The position numbers and the translations under genes are program-made. Below, piece after piece: positions 55,301 to 64,000 of a DNA stretch of 64,000 nt. Each line of letters opens with the position of its first letter. Position 1 is the stretch's first letter. The notes beneath the pieces are model-generated. The model was not told the origin of the DNA and made no database searches. It saw only the letters and a list, made by a program, of their open reading frames with translations. The stretch comes from Phaeodactylum tricornutum CCAP 1055/1 (Eukaryota; Bacillariophyta; Bacillariophyceae; Surirellales; Neidiaceae), in NCBI RefSeq assembly GCF_000150955.2, contig NC_011676.1, forward strand, positions 826,419 to 890,418. Direction: 5' to 3'.

Positions 55301-55391
55301 ACGACACGAGTCGATCGGAGAAGGTCTCGAGGTGGCCGCCCAGAAGCTTCGCAACGCGCAGGAAAGCGAGAATCCCTCCGTTATGCTCTAA
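52365..55391 (+). CDS. PRP6: Pre-mRNA splicing factor PRP6/PRPF6 (U4/U6-U5 tri-snRNP)
   Basis: A 1008-residue protein that bridges U5 and U4/U6 particles in the tri-snRNP. The PRP1 N-terminal domain begins with YVPGLGRGAAGFTTRSD, followed by EVPGQYDEDDDEADRIWAAID and WAAIPDVGD, all as in human PRPF6. VSGQTNVDPQGYLT and KARLLLKSVRDTNP lead into a superhelix of HAT/TPR-like repeats (about residues 330-980) with units such as NPDSESVWLAAAKLE and LEETYQSAQKVLNKAR-type helices. Length matches the family (about 900-1000). The ATG at 52365 is chosen because conservation starts right after it; an in-frame ATG at 52155 would add 70 unconserved residues. The N-terminal RPQNYVPGLGRGA phrase is partly repeated about 75 residues later (PQNYVPGAGRGA). 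No intron. Confidence 0.96.
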   Translation: MSYLNNRVGNGGPSGSKAVRPQNYVPGLGRGAAGFTTRSDVGPAANVALTAESTGGSRAADARAAKLQAQKQKGLFGDAPQNYVPGAGRGAGSMGAAGTGGPATATVGSYDAFGGYQERPVNEVPGQYDEDDDEADRIWAAIDERVQSRKRKSQQRKEETVATSAETDNARVRIGSQFRELKEKLKDVSEDQWAAIPDVGDHSIKYKRQRQQQNEMFTPLSDTLLEQRNQANLDATAGNTALAGTTTAADGIHTTGVTTTMANMSGLSAARGTVLGMSLDKMSDSVSGQTNVDPQGYLTSLGSSTTALNNASQVADIHKARLLLKSVRDTNPQHGPGWIASARVEETAGKLLQARKIIQEGTRVCPDNEDVWLEAARLHPIPVAKSILATAVRRIPTSIQIFLKAASLETADSAKKAVLRKALEANPTSTLLWKAAIDLEEADDARVLLAVAVEKVPQDVDLWLALARLETYQSAQKVLNKARKALPSDRSVWLAAAKLEESQDHVDTVSKIVDRAVRSLRKQDAVISREQWLEEAEKAESADAPITSAAIIHHTIGQDVEEEDCLRTWSEDAKACVARGSVVTARSILAHALRVFPSKRVLWMQAVELERQHGTAVTLEERLRDATHALPRVEIFWLLRAKEQWMAGKVDEARQILTDAFAANPDSESVWLAAAKLEWENDELERARVLFARARERAPTARVYMKSAILEREQKCFGDALKLVEEGIEKYPKFAKLYMIGGQIYADDMPKHKGSLDRARKFYQRGLEACLENVTLWKLASRLEESAWRFDAKDAAGESDKAVSNGNVVAKPGAAGATKARSLLELARLKNPKNAELWLEAVRLERRNGSLRISESLLAKALQECPTSGMLLAETIWTAPRATQKSKSADAIQLCPDDPQVIVAVASLFASERKHEKARKWFDRAVTLNPDLGDSWVRYYVFELQWGTVEQQGAVKERCIAAEPKHGELWASTRKEVTRRHESIGEGLEVAAQKLRNAQESENPSVML

Positions 55392-56282
55392 TGGAGTAGC
55401 AAAGCGTTTCCCTTAGTGTATGTCCCTGTGGCTATTTTCCAGTTACTAGTGTATGAGGTACAGTTAGCAAGAGTACAGGAGAGAGACTCGCTTGTCGCAG
55501 TGCGTAGAGATAGATAGATACAATCTCCAGCTTTGGTTTTGTTGTCTGCTGCCGATTGTATTTGAATTTTTTGCTCGCCATGCACAGTCACGGTCAATCG
55601 TGTTTTCAACATTCAAAGTGTTCAAAGGAAAGCAAATCAAGTTGTAAGTAAATTCCACATTCTATCCATGAGTCGGGCTACGGAATTTTGGATTTACAAA
55701 AGGCAGGCGTGAAACTGACACAACTCAACGGACGAGTTCGCCTAACTTGTCCAGCGTCCGTGTCGCAACTGTAAGTACCTTCACGATTCGGCCGAACCAA
55801 GAAAGCAGGCATCCCTCCCTGTCTAGCTTCCCAAGCACTCATGCGTATTCCCTAACAGTAAAAACCGGAACGAGTAAGCTTCCGAGAGAAAACGAGTATC
55901 GTGTCTCCTCCTACTACTAGAGTTTGATAGGAACCGTGCGTGCAGACACTGCGGTTGGGTGCGTTCCTTCCCTTTCCGCGTGCATTCGCCGTTTTTGGGG
56001 GGGAAAGGACCTTGGGCTAGCGTTCCGTTCGAGCACAAAATCAAACAAGACTGCTCGGCTCCCCACACTGGCATCCACAGTCGACTGCCGAGAAGCAATC
56101 TACACTTACTGTTTTTGTTACTTTGCTCGACACGCCCTTTTTGCGAACGGTTGACTGGGTTGTTGGACGCTGCGCTGACACTACCCACATACGTACAAGC
56201 GCACACAGCAAAAGGCTCGTTCCAGTCCTCGAGGATTTCATTCATTCACTTCAGACAATCCGTCGCTGTCTAAGCACCGAGC
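55392..56282. other. Intergenic, nothing recognised
   Basis: About 890 bases between PRP6 and the next plus-strand gene. A 140-codon minus-strand frame (56245-55823) has no domain and covers the likely 5' leader of the next gene; not accepted. A short GATA run lies near 55507-55520. Confidence 0.4.
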
Positions 56283-57917
56283 ATGGGATTTACCTTTGTG
56301 AAAAAGACTACGGAGGGTGGGGGTGTACACGGGGGTACCCCGGGTGCCAACGAAAACGGAACACCGGCACCGGTGGGCGTCCCTCTGGACCAGACCCGAC
56401 GCCGGAGTTTTCTCGGAGGTCGCAAAGGCAGCAGTACCACGAAAGGTTCCTCGCGTTGGCCGCCCTCCACGCCGTTGACACTGCCCGCCGACACACCGTC
56501 CTCCGCGAATCAATACCAAGATCCTAGCCTGCTAGCCACACTCAACGTACACGATGACGGGAATGAACTAGGCAATTTGGAAATACTGACTCCCGAAGCG
56601 GCCACTTACGTTGAAAGAATCAAGCGGCAATTGTTTGACAAGAAATCACCGGATGCTTCGACTCCGTACCAGTCACCTCGGGAACCAACGCAATCGCAGC
56701 CTCAACAGGAACTCCAACAACACTCTCTCAAGGAATCCTATCCCCGATCAATCACTGGAGCGGACGTGGCATACACTGCCAAGCTATCGGCCTCGCGGTA
56801 CTCCGTGCCAATGGATCGGGACGAGGCCGATGACGACTATCTCGGAAGTCGTCCCGTCGTCGACGACGACAAAATGAGTGCGGTGGATAGACTCTTTGAT
56901 GCACCGATGCCGGGTACGAGGAGACATCCATCGCCAGAAGGTCCCGTCGACGAATCATTGCATCTGCCGTCACAGATGGATGCCGAATATGCGGACGATG
57001 CCAGTGCCAACTTTCGGGACTATGCGATCCACGAGTCCCCGATTCGCAAGGTAAACGAAACGAACGAAAGCATCGAAACAATCCAGAGCGTTCCCTTTGG
57101 GGAATCCCCGCACAAATCCGCTTCGCAAAAGATTCTGGCAGCCTTGCATTGCTCCCAAGACACCACCGCGTCCGACAATCCGTGCGTCGCATACACGTTA
57201 AAAAATACGACGGAGCGGCCCAAGCGAATTATGGACCTCTTTTACGACCGGTTCTTCACGAATGCCGATCTGCGGCAGACGCCCCAACGGATCATGTTTG
57301 ACGAAACTTTTACCCTCCAGTTTCTAGGTACCATGATGGGCAACGGTGTCTCGCTCATGTACTTGCAAGCGCCCCAAACGCTGGGTAACGACACCGACGA
57401 TTGGAAGGGCAAGAGCATCCACTTGACTTTGGCGGCGGGCACCAACGGAGGCGATAGCTTGTCAATTCAGCCCAAGCTCGTATGGACCATACCAGCGGGC
57501 GGGAAATTGACCGAAAGCATCGTCCACGATGTACCTATTTTGCAAATCCACTCCATTCGTACGTCCGCTTCGGGTTCGACGCAAGCCGACGCAATCGAGG
57601 AGGACCGTAACGATGAAATCGAGAATGACGAGTACGAGGAATCCGACTCGAATTTGTGCTTTATTACCATGACGACAAAATCTGGAGAAGTGCACGTATT
57701 TGAAGCAAATTCCCTGGATCAGCGGGACGAGATTGTTACGGGATTGAAAAACGTGATTGCTCGGTTAACCTTTCATTTGGTAGCGGGTGACGCGGCGGCC
57801 TCGAATGAGCTGTACCGGGAAGTGCGACTGTCGGAGGAATTGGGCGACCTTCCGTCGCTGGAGAACCCGAACCAAAACATGAACCGCATCACACACTTCT
57901 TGCTTGATATTGCGTAA
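56283..57917 (+). CDS. Hypothetical protein, 544 residues, PH-like C-terminal region
   Basis: I do not recognise a named family. The first about 290 residues are disordered (Gly/Thr/Pro/Ser), with a short helix ILTPEAATYVERIKRQLFDKK and a conserved-looking ESPIRKVNETNESIETIQ. The folded part starts near residue 300 (VAYTLKNTTERPKRIMDLFYDRFF). It continues through beta strands (TLQFLGTMMGNGVSLMYLQAP) to LCFITMTTKSGEVHVFEAN followed by SLDQRDEIVTGLKNVIARLTFHL. Strand-then-long-helix with a final FEA motif resembles the end of a PH-type domain. An acidic insert (EEDRNDEIENDEYEESD) sits within it. The last 60 residues carry LYREVRLSEELGDLPS. A lipid- or protein-binding adaptor is a guess from fold. 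The N-terminus MGFTFVKK has Gly at position 2 but lacks the Ser at 6 typical for myristoylation. Confidence 0.7.
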   Translation: MGFTFVKKTTEGGGVHGGTPGANENGTPAPVGVPLDQTRRRSFLGGRKGSSTTKGSSRWPPSTPLTLPADTPSSANQYQDPSLLATLNVHDDGNELGNLEILTPEAATYVERIKRQLFDKKSPDASTPYQSPREPTQSQPQQELQQHSLKESYPRSITGADVAYTAKLSASRYSVPMDRDEADDDYLGSRPVVDDDKMSAVDRLFDAPMPGTRRHPSPEGPVDESLHLPSQMDAEYADDASANFRDYAIHESPIRKVNETNESIETIQSVPFGESPHKSASQKILAALHCSQDTTASDNPCVAYTLKNTTERPKRIMDLFYDRFFTNADLRQTPQRIMFDETFTLQFLGTMMGNGVSLMYLQAPQTLGNDTDDWKGKSIHLTLAAGTNGGDSLSIQPKLVWTIPAGGKLTESIVHDVPILQIHSIRTSASGSTQADAIEEDRNDEIENDEYEESDSNLCFITMTTKSGEVHVFEANSLDQRDEIVTGLKNVIARLTFHLVAGDAAASNELYREVRLSEELGDLPSLENPNQNMNRITHFLLDIA

Positions 57918-58753
57918 AGCACGGAAGTCTTGGCGCCGCGCTTTCTTTCATATGGGCAAGACAACCAATATCTGGAACTTTGACTCCTATTTGTTTTGTA
58001 CCACCTGCTCGTAATCGTAACTTGTGACTCCCTACTAAATCTTTGTTTTACCGTATAAAAGGAATGTTGCTCGTTTGGTGTGGTGCGGCTCTAGCGGAGG
58101 GAGGGTCGTTAATGTACTGCTTACTTGGAAGTTTGGTCGGATGTGCCGAACCTCAACTTTGCATTAGACCGGAAAACTGGGGGTGACTTGGTGCTAGCGT
58201 TCGCTAGCTAGAGTGAGTAGGTAGAGTTGTGGACCTCCAGCGCTATCGTGTATCATCTGTCCGTCATACGGCAAACTTAATTACAGTTAGCCAAAACCAT
58301 GCCCTATGTATTCGTATCGAACGGTCCCTTGTGCTCCGCTTCTGATAGTTAATGTAAGTGAGTAGTGGAGTATCACGCGAGGGACGCCTTTGTGCGAGTG
58401 TCGCTGGGTCGGGCACGCGGTACGGAACGGTAGAGCACTTTCTCTTGGATTAGTAGTTTGGCCCGTGTAGTCTAGTGCAATTGAGTCGAGATTGTGTTGG
58501 AGGTACGAGAGACCTCTTCGCTCGAAAAGAACATATGCACTTGTGGTGTGTTTGACAAGTCCGTTGGCTTGACTCTTGCGGTGAGCTACTTCTTACCTTT
58601 CCACCAAACGCTAGAGTAGTACCTTGCGTGTGGTACCGTGGATGTTATTTGTACGGAGGAACTGCTAGTGAATAGGACTTCTAAGCTTTGAAACACCTTA
58701 CCGTTCGCGAATACACCCGACGTATCTATCCATTTACCGACCTTGTGAGCAAC
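57918..58753. other. Intergenic, nothing recognised
   Basis: About 835 bases ahead of the CAX gene, presumably its promoter and 5' leader. A GCTAGCGTTCGCTAGC inverted repeat lies at about 58192-58207. No gene. Confidence 0.4.
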
Positions 58754-60887
58754 ATGAACGGCGCGAGTCCAGCAGAGTATTCTTCTTCCTCGGAGGAACA
58801 CGGTACCGTTCCCCTCACAACCAACGGTAGCGTGGCCACCATGCCGACGCTTCTGGAAGAGCTCTGGGCGTCGACGGATTTAATCTTTCAAAGTCGCTTG
58901 ACCTGGCTCTTGGCCTTGGGTCCCTTCGCGGTTGTGGGAGACGCTACCAACATGCTCGGTGAGAGTCTCTGCTTCGCCTGTGCTGGTATTGCTATGATTC
59001 CGTGTGCCGAAAGGTAAGCCTAACGACCGATCAGCAATCGATGGATATCAGAAACCAGCCATTGTTCGTTGCGTCCAGAAACGCCACCGTGTTTCCTAAC
59101 TGCTGCCCTTCCATAGTTGCTACCTTCGTATCGTGCCCCTACGCCGCACACGCCTTCTAAAATCTCTTATTTACTCACAAATTCCCTCCCTCTCGTCTTC
59201 TTGCTTCTTTATTTGCCTCAGATTGTCTTTCATCACGGAACAAGTCGCGGAACACACCAACGGCACGATCGGAGCGCTGCTCAACGCAACCTTCGGCAAC
59301 GCCCCCGAATTGCTCATTTCGGTAGCCGCCTTGCGAGCCGGTTTCTACCGTGTTGTCCAGCTCGCCATGCTCGGATCCATGCTCACCAATATGCTCCTCG
59401 TCTTTGGAGTATCGTGTTGGATTGGCGGTTGTCGGTATCAAGTGCAGGAGCTCCGGACCACCTCCGGATCGGTCAGTGTCACCATGTTGCTCGTGGCTAC
59501 AGCAGGTTCCCTCTTTCCTGCCGCACTCCGTCTTTCCGGACAGATGCCCACAGACAACATACACGCCAACGTACCGACCATGGAAGAAGTCACCTTTTGT
59601 CGGGTGAACGCCGTCGTCATGCTCATTCTGTACGTTGCCTATTTGGTCTTCCAACTCGGTACACATAAGGAAGAGTTCGACGACGATCCAGCTCAGGCAT
59701 CCCATAAACGACATGCCCGACGCAACGTGGCATGTCTTCGCTTTACGGAACGAATCCGACTCTGGTATTCCACGCGTGGCACCTCAGCCGGGGCCATGGC
59801 TGGGAATCACGTTACGAGCGGACCCGGTAGCCACGGCAGCAGAACTTTGGTTTCCTATAAGGATGGCCTACCCTTGCTCAAATCACACGCGTCCGATCAA
59901 CACATTGCTACCGCAGGTAGTGCACGTAGTGGTAACAGTGGGGGATTGAGTTCGCGGACTAGCAGTCGAATACGCAATGGTCGGAGAAGCGATGGAGATG
60001 AAGAAGCCGCGATGGGCGCACTCCATTTTTCGGACGGAGAAAGCTCGGTTTGCCGCAGCAGCGAAGAAGAGGATTGGGCGTCCGAAGCAGAGGATCGCGT
60101 GATGGCCGACAGTCAGGATCCTGCCAGTGCACGTTATGGTCATCACCAGCGGCGGCGACGCCGTCAACAGCAGCGCAAACTGACAACGCTGTCGAAACAA
60201 ACCTTGTCACCCGCGCACGTTCAGAAATCCAAGTCGTCTGACATCGTCGCCAGTGACGTTGATGAGGACGATGCATGCGAACAGCAGCTTTATTCCAGCA
60301 ACGATGAATCTCACGCTCACGTGCACTCGTTTAGTGAACACGACGTTCACTCTGGTGGTCCACTGATATCCATGCGGGTTGGTGTCATTTGGCTCTTTGT
60401 CATTACACTTTGTATATCGGCCATGAGTGATATTCTCATCGAGACCATTGACAGCTTTTCGCAACGTATGCACCTAAGTCAAGTTTTTACTTCCATGGTC
60501 ATTATCCCCTTTTTCTCCAACGTGGCCGAGCAGGTCAGTGCTTTTTTGTTTGCGTATCGCAACGAAATGGATCTGTGCGTTGGTGTTACAGTCGGCAGTG
60601 CCGTCCAGATCGCCACCTTTGTATTGCCCGGTTCCGTCCTCATCGGGGCCGTCATGGACCGGTCCATGACACTGTACTTTCACGGTTACGAGACCACCTG
60701 CTTGTTCTTTGGGACCATTGTCACGGTAGCTGTCCTTCAAGGAGGGACATCTAATTGGTTAACGGGGGCCATGATGGTTGGGATTTATGTCATGATGGCT
60801 ACCGGCGTTTATTTTCACGAGCTGGAAGATCTGTCGCTCGATGCGGAACTCTTGATTCGCAACATGACGACCAGTCGAGACGTATGA
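58754..60887 (+). CDS. CAX-type Ca2+(Mn2+)/H+ exchanger
   Basis: Exons 58754-59013 and 59222-60887 join in phase across a 208-base intron, giving 641 residues. The first family repeat reads NATFGNAPELLISVAALRAG and the second PFFSNVAEQVSAFLFAYRNEMD then VTVGSAVQIATFVLPG. These c-1 and c-2 repeats carry the acidic residues that bind cation and proton. About eleven membrane helices are present. Between the two halves lies a cytosolic loop of about 210 residues, far longer than in plant CAX, rich in Ser, Arg and acids and ending in a His-rich part (ESHAHVHSFSEHDVHSGG). It probably works at a vacuolar or other internal membrane, exporting Ca2+ from the cytosol using the proton gradient. The ATG at 58754 follows an open frame without earlier ATG. 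Confidence 0.93.
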
Positions 60888-61143
60888 CCTTATTGCAAAC
60901 AAAGAAACTAGGTATCAGCTGAGGCAAACGCTACAGCGCGGGCCGATGCAGAGAATTCACTCCGTGATACGAGCGTTCCCGAATACATCCATGCATATAC
61001 ATTGACGAACCGGAGATCTCTCCGGTATGGTAGTAGTGGCCTTGCGTGACAGAGCCCAACGATAGCCTCCAGCTGTTGGTAAAATAGAAGAGTATTGTTC
61101 AGTATGATTTGTTTTTCTTATCAATAGTTATCCTAGCGTGTGG

Positions 61144-62361
61144 CTACTCGGTCTTTCCCTGTTCTAAAGGGACCGTCACTCGTCCCCGTTGAGTCGCCAG
61201 TTTCGAAGGTTTGCGGTACTGGTACTCGTCTAGTCCTTGGCAGTAGTTGACCCACCTCGCGGCGGAAAAGAAGAAATCCGAGAGTCGATTGAGGTATTTG
61301 AGGGCATTGGGATCGCAAATTCCAGCCTGTACGAGTGGTACGACCCTGCGTTCGGCGCGACGACACACACAGCGGGCGTTGTGTAGTTGTGCAGCCGAGA
61401 TGGCGCCCGTCGGGAGAATAAAGGACAAGAGTTCTGGCAAGTCTTCGGTCATTTGATCAATCCAATCTTCCAGAGTGTGAATGTGTTGTCGATCGAAGCC
61501 TCCTCCGATACCGTCGGCTACAAAGACGCGGTCTTCTTCGCTAGTGCTACTCGCATCGTCGTCGTCGCTGACAGTATCAGCATGTTGGTTTCGTTTGAGC
61601 CGTTTGGGTTTGGCCACGTGTGATCCAATATCGAAGAGTCGCGACATGACTTCGAGTAACCATTCCTGCAAGGCCCCGTATTCATGCTCATCATCTGGTC
61701 TTTGCAGTTCGGCGTGGACGACTCCCACAATGGAGCACAGTTCATCGACGGTGCCCATTGCCTCAAAGACGACATCGGCCTTGGATCGTCGTTCACCGGT
61801 CAACAACATGGACTGCCCGAGGTCGCCGGTGCGGGTGTAGGGCACGTTCTTGGTAGTCAAACGTCCGCCGTGCCTTCCGCCCGTCTTTTGTGCATCCTTA
61901 CGGTCTGCTTCGTCATTTTTCTGGACGTCGAGGAGTCGCTGGATTTCTTTGTGATCTTTGTTGGCTTCGATCTGTTTCAGCAAGGCTTGTACCGCGGATT
62001 TGTTGCCCGACTCGACTTTGGGATCGCGTCGAGGTCCATCGTCCGGGACGTTGGTCCATCCGTAGGGACAATGCCGACATTGCGATCCGCAACAGACACC
62101 CCGACGTAGATGGGCGAGTTCCGTAAAGACGGTAAAGCCTGTAAAGGGATCCACGTACGTGGTGGACCCAAGCTTGAGCGCCGTGGCGTGTAAATCTTCA
62201 ATGTCCGTCACGGGCATGGATTTGTTGCGATCGGAGCCGGTGCGGGTAACGACAAGAACGTTCGGGGGCAACAGGGGACGTTGGGAGCGTATCGGAGCCA
62301 ACGACAGTCGAGTGAAACGGACTGTGGGGATACGAAAAGACAATCGTCCTGCACTCCGCAT
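61144..62361 (-). CDS. Cobalamin adenosyltransferase (PduO/MMAB type) with N-terminal DUF5522 domain
   Basis: A 405-residue protein. The ATG ending at 62361 gives an Arg-rich, acid-free leader ([19 protein letters not shown]) typical of mitochondrial import; the frame further upstream starts only with GTG. Residues about 57-102 form a small cysteine-rich module ([34 protein letters not shown]) matching my memory of DUF5522. After a charged linker comes the PduO-type ATP:cob(I)alamin adenosyltransferase: [20 protein letters not shown] (ATP binding), [15 protein letters not shown], then [25 protein letters not shown] and [14 protein letters not shown], which carries the Arg and Asp/Phe of the active site. 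An acidic insert ([13 protein letters not shown]) sits inside. It makes adenosylcobalamin, the cofactor of mitochondrial methylmalonyl-CoA mutase. The DUF5522 fusion is unusual and may handle cobalamin or iron/zinc. Confidence 0.93.
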   Translation of the reverse strand: MRSAGRLSFRIPTVRFTRLSLAPIRSQRPLLPPNVLVVTRTGSDRNKSMPVTDIEDLHATALKLGSTTYVDPFTGFTVFTELAHLRRGVCCGSQCRHCPYGWTNVPDDGPRRDPKVESGNKSAVQALLKQIEANKDHKEIQRLLDVQKNDEADRKDAQKTGGRHGGRLTTKNVPYTRTGDLGQSMLLTGERRSKADVVFEAMGTVDELCSIVGVVHAELQRPDDEHEYGALQEWLLEVMSRLFDIGSHVAKPKRLKRNQHADTVSDDDDASSTSEEDRVFVADGIGGGFDRQHIHTLEDWIDQMTEDLPELLSFILPTGAISAAQLHNARCVCRRAERRVVPLVQAGICDPNALKYLNRLSDFFFSAARWVNYCQGLDEYQYRKPSKLATQRGRVTVPLEQGKTE

Positions 62362-62945
62362 ACAAAACCCCACAACTACTAGCGAGTATGTATTAATGTA
62401 AGAAACAATACGGTGGGCCACTTGACGTTCGAGTCCTTTTGTGGATATCTTCCCACTTTGGAACCAAAACAGTAAGATCTTTGGCGACTACCATGATGGA
62501 TCGAGAGAGATGGCGTACTTCGAAAAGAAGGGGAAGGAATGAGGGTAGAAAAATAGTACAGAAGCAATTGGTGTGTTAACGGTTAGATACCGTGTTGAAG
62601 AGTGCCTATGAAAGTAGTTCGGTAGTTGCAGAGAATTCCCTTCTTTGACATCCGTGTCTAGACCATAGGATTCCAGATTCTTTGCTTCACTGTCACATGT
62701 CAGTCGATTCGAAAACGACCAAACGCCATTAGGAAGTACATCCGCCATATACTGTAGATAATATTTCACAGTCCAAACATCTCCGGCCCAACCAACCAAA
62801 AAAACGAACCAAGTCCCCCCACACGTCTCGTCCAATATGACAAACAACCGAAAGCGTGTATATATATTCGGGTATCGGCCGCAGGGGCGAACATCACATC
62901 ATCAGGCACTTCCCCATTCACACGACGTTCCCTGAATTCGTCAAT
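62362..62945. other. Divergent promoter region between adenosyltransferase and BCP1
   Basis: About 580 bases separating two divergent starts. Only short frames without ATG or domains are open here. No repeat recognised. Confidence 0.45.
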
Positions 62946-63914
62946 ATGCCGGATGCCAAGAGGAACACTACAGCGTCTTCTTCGGAAGAAGAATCGTCTT
63001 CGGACGACGACAGTTTGGCATTGGAAGGGGTCGTTGCCCGGCATCCTGACGCCCCCTCCTCGTCGGACGATGACGACGAAGGAGAAGAAGAACCTTGTGA
63101 GCCCACGGCTGACGAAACGGCCAATCAAAAAGACTTTGGCACTGACAAACGCAAGGGAGCAACGACAAGGTCGTCCAAAGTTCCACCACCCAAGCGGAAA
63201 AAATCCAACGAATCCGAAACAATGCAAGTCGAATTTACCTTTCACGATATGGACGACAAGTTCTTTCACGGACTCAAATCCCTCCTCCACAACAGCTGCA
63301 CCACTTACCAACCACATTCGTCGGAGCTGGTAGACTTGATGATAAACAATATTGCCGTGGGGACCGTCCTGTCGACACAAGGCGATACGGAGAATAACGT
63401 CTACGGCTTTGCCTCTGTCCTCAACATTACCGAGCATCAGCAATCGCCCGCCATACAGCAGCTTCAACGATTTTGTCTCGACGGATGCCCGGCCGATCGG
63501 AGTGCAGAACTAGAGGTCGTCTTGTCGGGAAAAACCAAACGGCCCGCCGGCTTTGTCTTGCACGGTCGCATGCTCAATCTGCCTTTGGAAATTGTCGAAG
63601 TCTTGCAGCAGCAACTCGTCTTGGATATGGATTGGGCCGTCGAACACGCCGAGGGCGGTGTTGACGCGCGCAAAGCCCTCGACTTTGGAGTCTTTCTCCG
63701 ACTCGCTCCCTGTCAAAAGGACAACACGGGAGCACTGGTCTATCGCTTTTTTGACGACGAAGTGTTGGCGGGCCAAGCAGACTTTAGTTTCCTGGTGGAA
63801 GCTCCCGCCAGCTATTCCAAGGAAGACAAAAATTACGTATCCGTGATTGTTCTCACCAAAACAGGACACCGTGCCGCCATGAAAGATCTAGCCAAGCTCA
63901 TTCACGGAAGATGA
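62946..63914 (+). CDS. BCP1/BCCIP family protein
   Basis: A 322-residue member of the BCP1/BCCIP family: yeast Bcp1 is a chaperone for ribosomal protein uL14 and nuclear export, and human BCCIP binds BRCA2 and p21. The N-terminal 90 residues are a run of Ser/Asp/Glu (SSEEESSSDDD, SSDDDDEGEEE) with a basic patch (PPPKRKKS) that may be a nuclear signal. The folded domain starts at MQVEFTFHDMDDKFFHGLK and contains VGTVLSTQGDTENNVYGFASVLN, GFVLHGRMLNLPLEIV and VYRFFDDEVLAGQADFSFLV. It closes with VSVIVLTKTGHRAAMKDLAKLI. All are family features. The ATG at 62946 opens the acidic tail; the frame upstream begins only with a GTG. No intron. The stop at 63914 lies near the window end. Confidence 0.93.
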   Translation: MPDAKRNTTASSSEEESSSDDDSLALEGVVARHPDAPSSSDDDDEGEEEPCEPTADETANQKDFGTDKRKGATTRSSKVPPPKRKKSNESETMQVEFTFHDMDDKFFHGLKSLLHNSCTTYQPHSSELVDLMINNIAVGTVLSTQGDTENNVYGFASVLNITEHQQSPAIQQLQRFCLDGCPADRSAELEVVLSGKTKRPAGFVLHGRMLNLPLEIVEVLQQQLVLDMDWAVEHAEGGVDARKALDFGVFLRLAPCQKDNTGALVYRFFDDEVLAGQADFSFLVEAPASYSKEDKNYVSVIVLTKTGHRAAMKDLAKLIHGR

Positions 63915-64000
63915 AGGCATGATCATGCAACGTGTCTTGTTCATGAATGAGGGACACGCTCCCTTTATCGATAGCCAATACCCTACACCGACAAACCGTA

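Noticed and set aside
55823-56245. Minus-strand 140-codon frame ahead of the 544-residue gene
   Set aside because: Antisense to the likely 5' leader and promoter, no domain, no conserved composition.

Overview
The window is nuclear DNA of a diatom, most likely Phaeodactylum tricornutum or a close relative. Genes are dense and lie on both strands. Most have no intron or one to two short GT-AG introns (about 65-210 bases, one of 405). Several proteins start with a signal peptide followed by an ASAF-like plastid-import junction, and gene content is typical of a photosynthetic stramenopile. There are no bacterial operons, rRNA genes or CRISPR arrays, and I recognised no intact transposon. The species name is inferred from style and content, not from a search.

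Left part (1-19.9 kb): the 5' part of a P-type plasma-membrane proton ATPase (cut by the window edge), an ornithine-type mitochondrial carrier, a small secreted or plastid acidic protein, a lipoate ligase-like enzyme, a protein resembling the KICSTOR subunit KICS2, an unknown nuclear-looking protein, a selenoprotein H with an in-frame TGA, a zinc-finger protein of unknown role, a flavin monooxygenase, malic enzyme and the ALG5 glucosyltransferase.

Middle (20-31 kb): two tandem Rolling-stone-like membrane proteins, a plastid-targeted pyruvate dehydrogenase E1 in which alpha and beta subunits are fused in one 814-residue chain, a plastid GDT1/PAM71-type cation transporter and a CCCH zinc-finger protein ending in a PABP-binding PAM2 motif.

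Right part (31.8-64 kb): two very large chromatin proteins point at each other across an EF-hand gene. One has PLU-1-like repeats and two PHD fingers but no JmjC domain. The other combines FYRN/FYRC, DDT, WHIM, bromodomain, PHD and a chromo barrel. They are followed by a secreted M43 metalloprotease with a perfect 166-base duplication of its 3' region, the splicing factor PRP6, an unknown protein with a PH-like tail, a CAX cation/proton exchanger, a mitochondrial cobalamin adenosyltransferase fused to a DUF5522 domain, and BCP1/BCCIP.

Themes: plastid and mitochondrial carbon metabolism (PDH E1, malic enzyme, lipoylation, ornithine carrier, B12 cofactor), cation transport (H+-ATPase, GDT1, CAX) and chromatin/RNA work. 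Splice models were built by hand from GT/AG sites and reading-frame continuity and have not been checked against transcripts.
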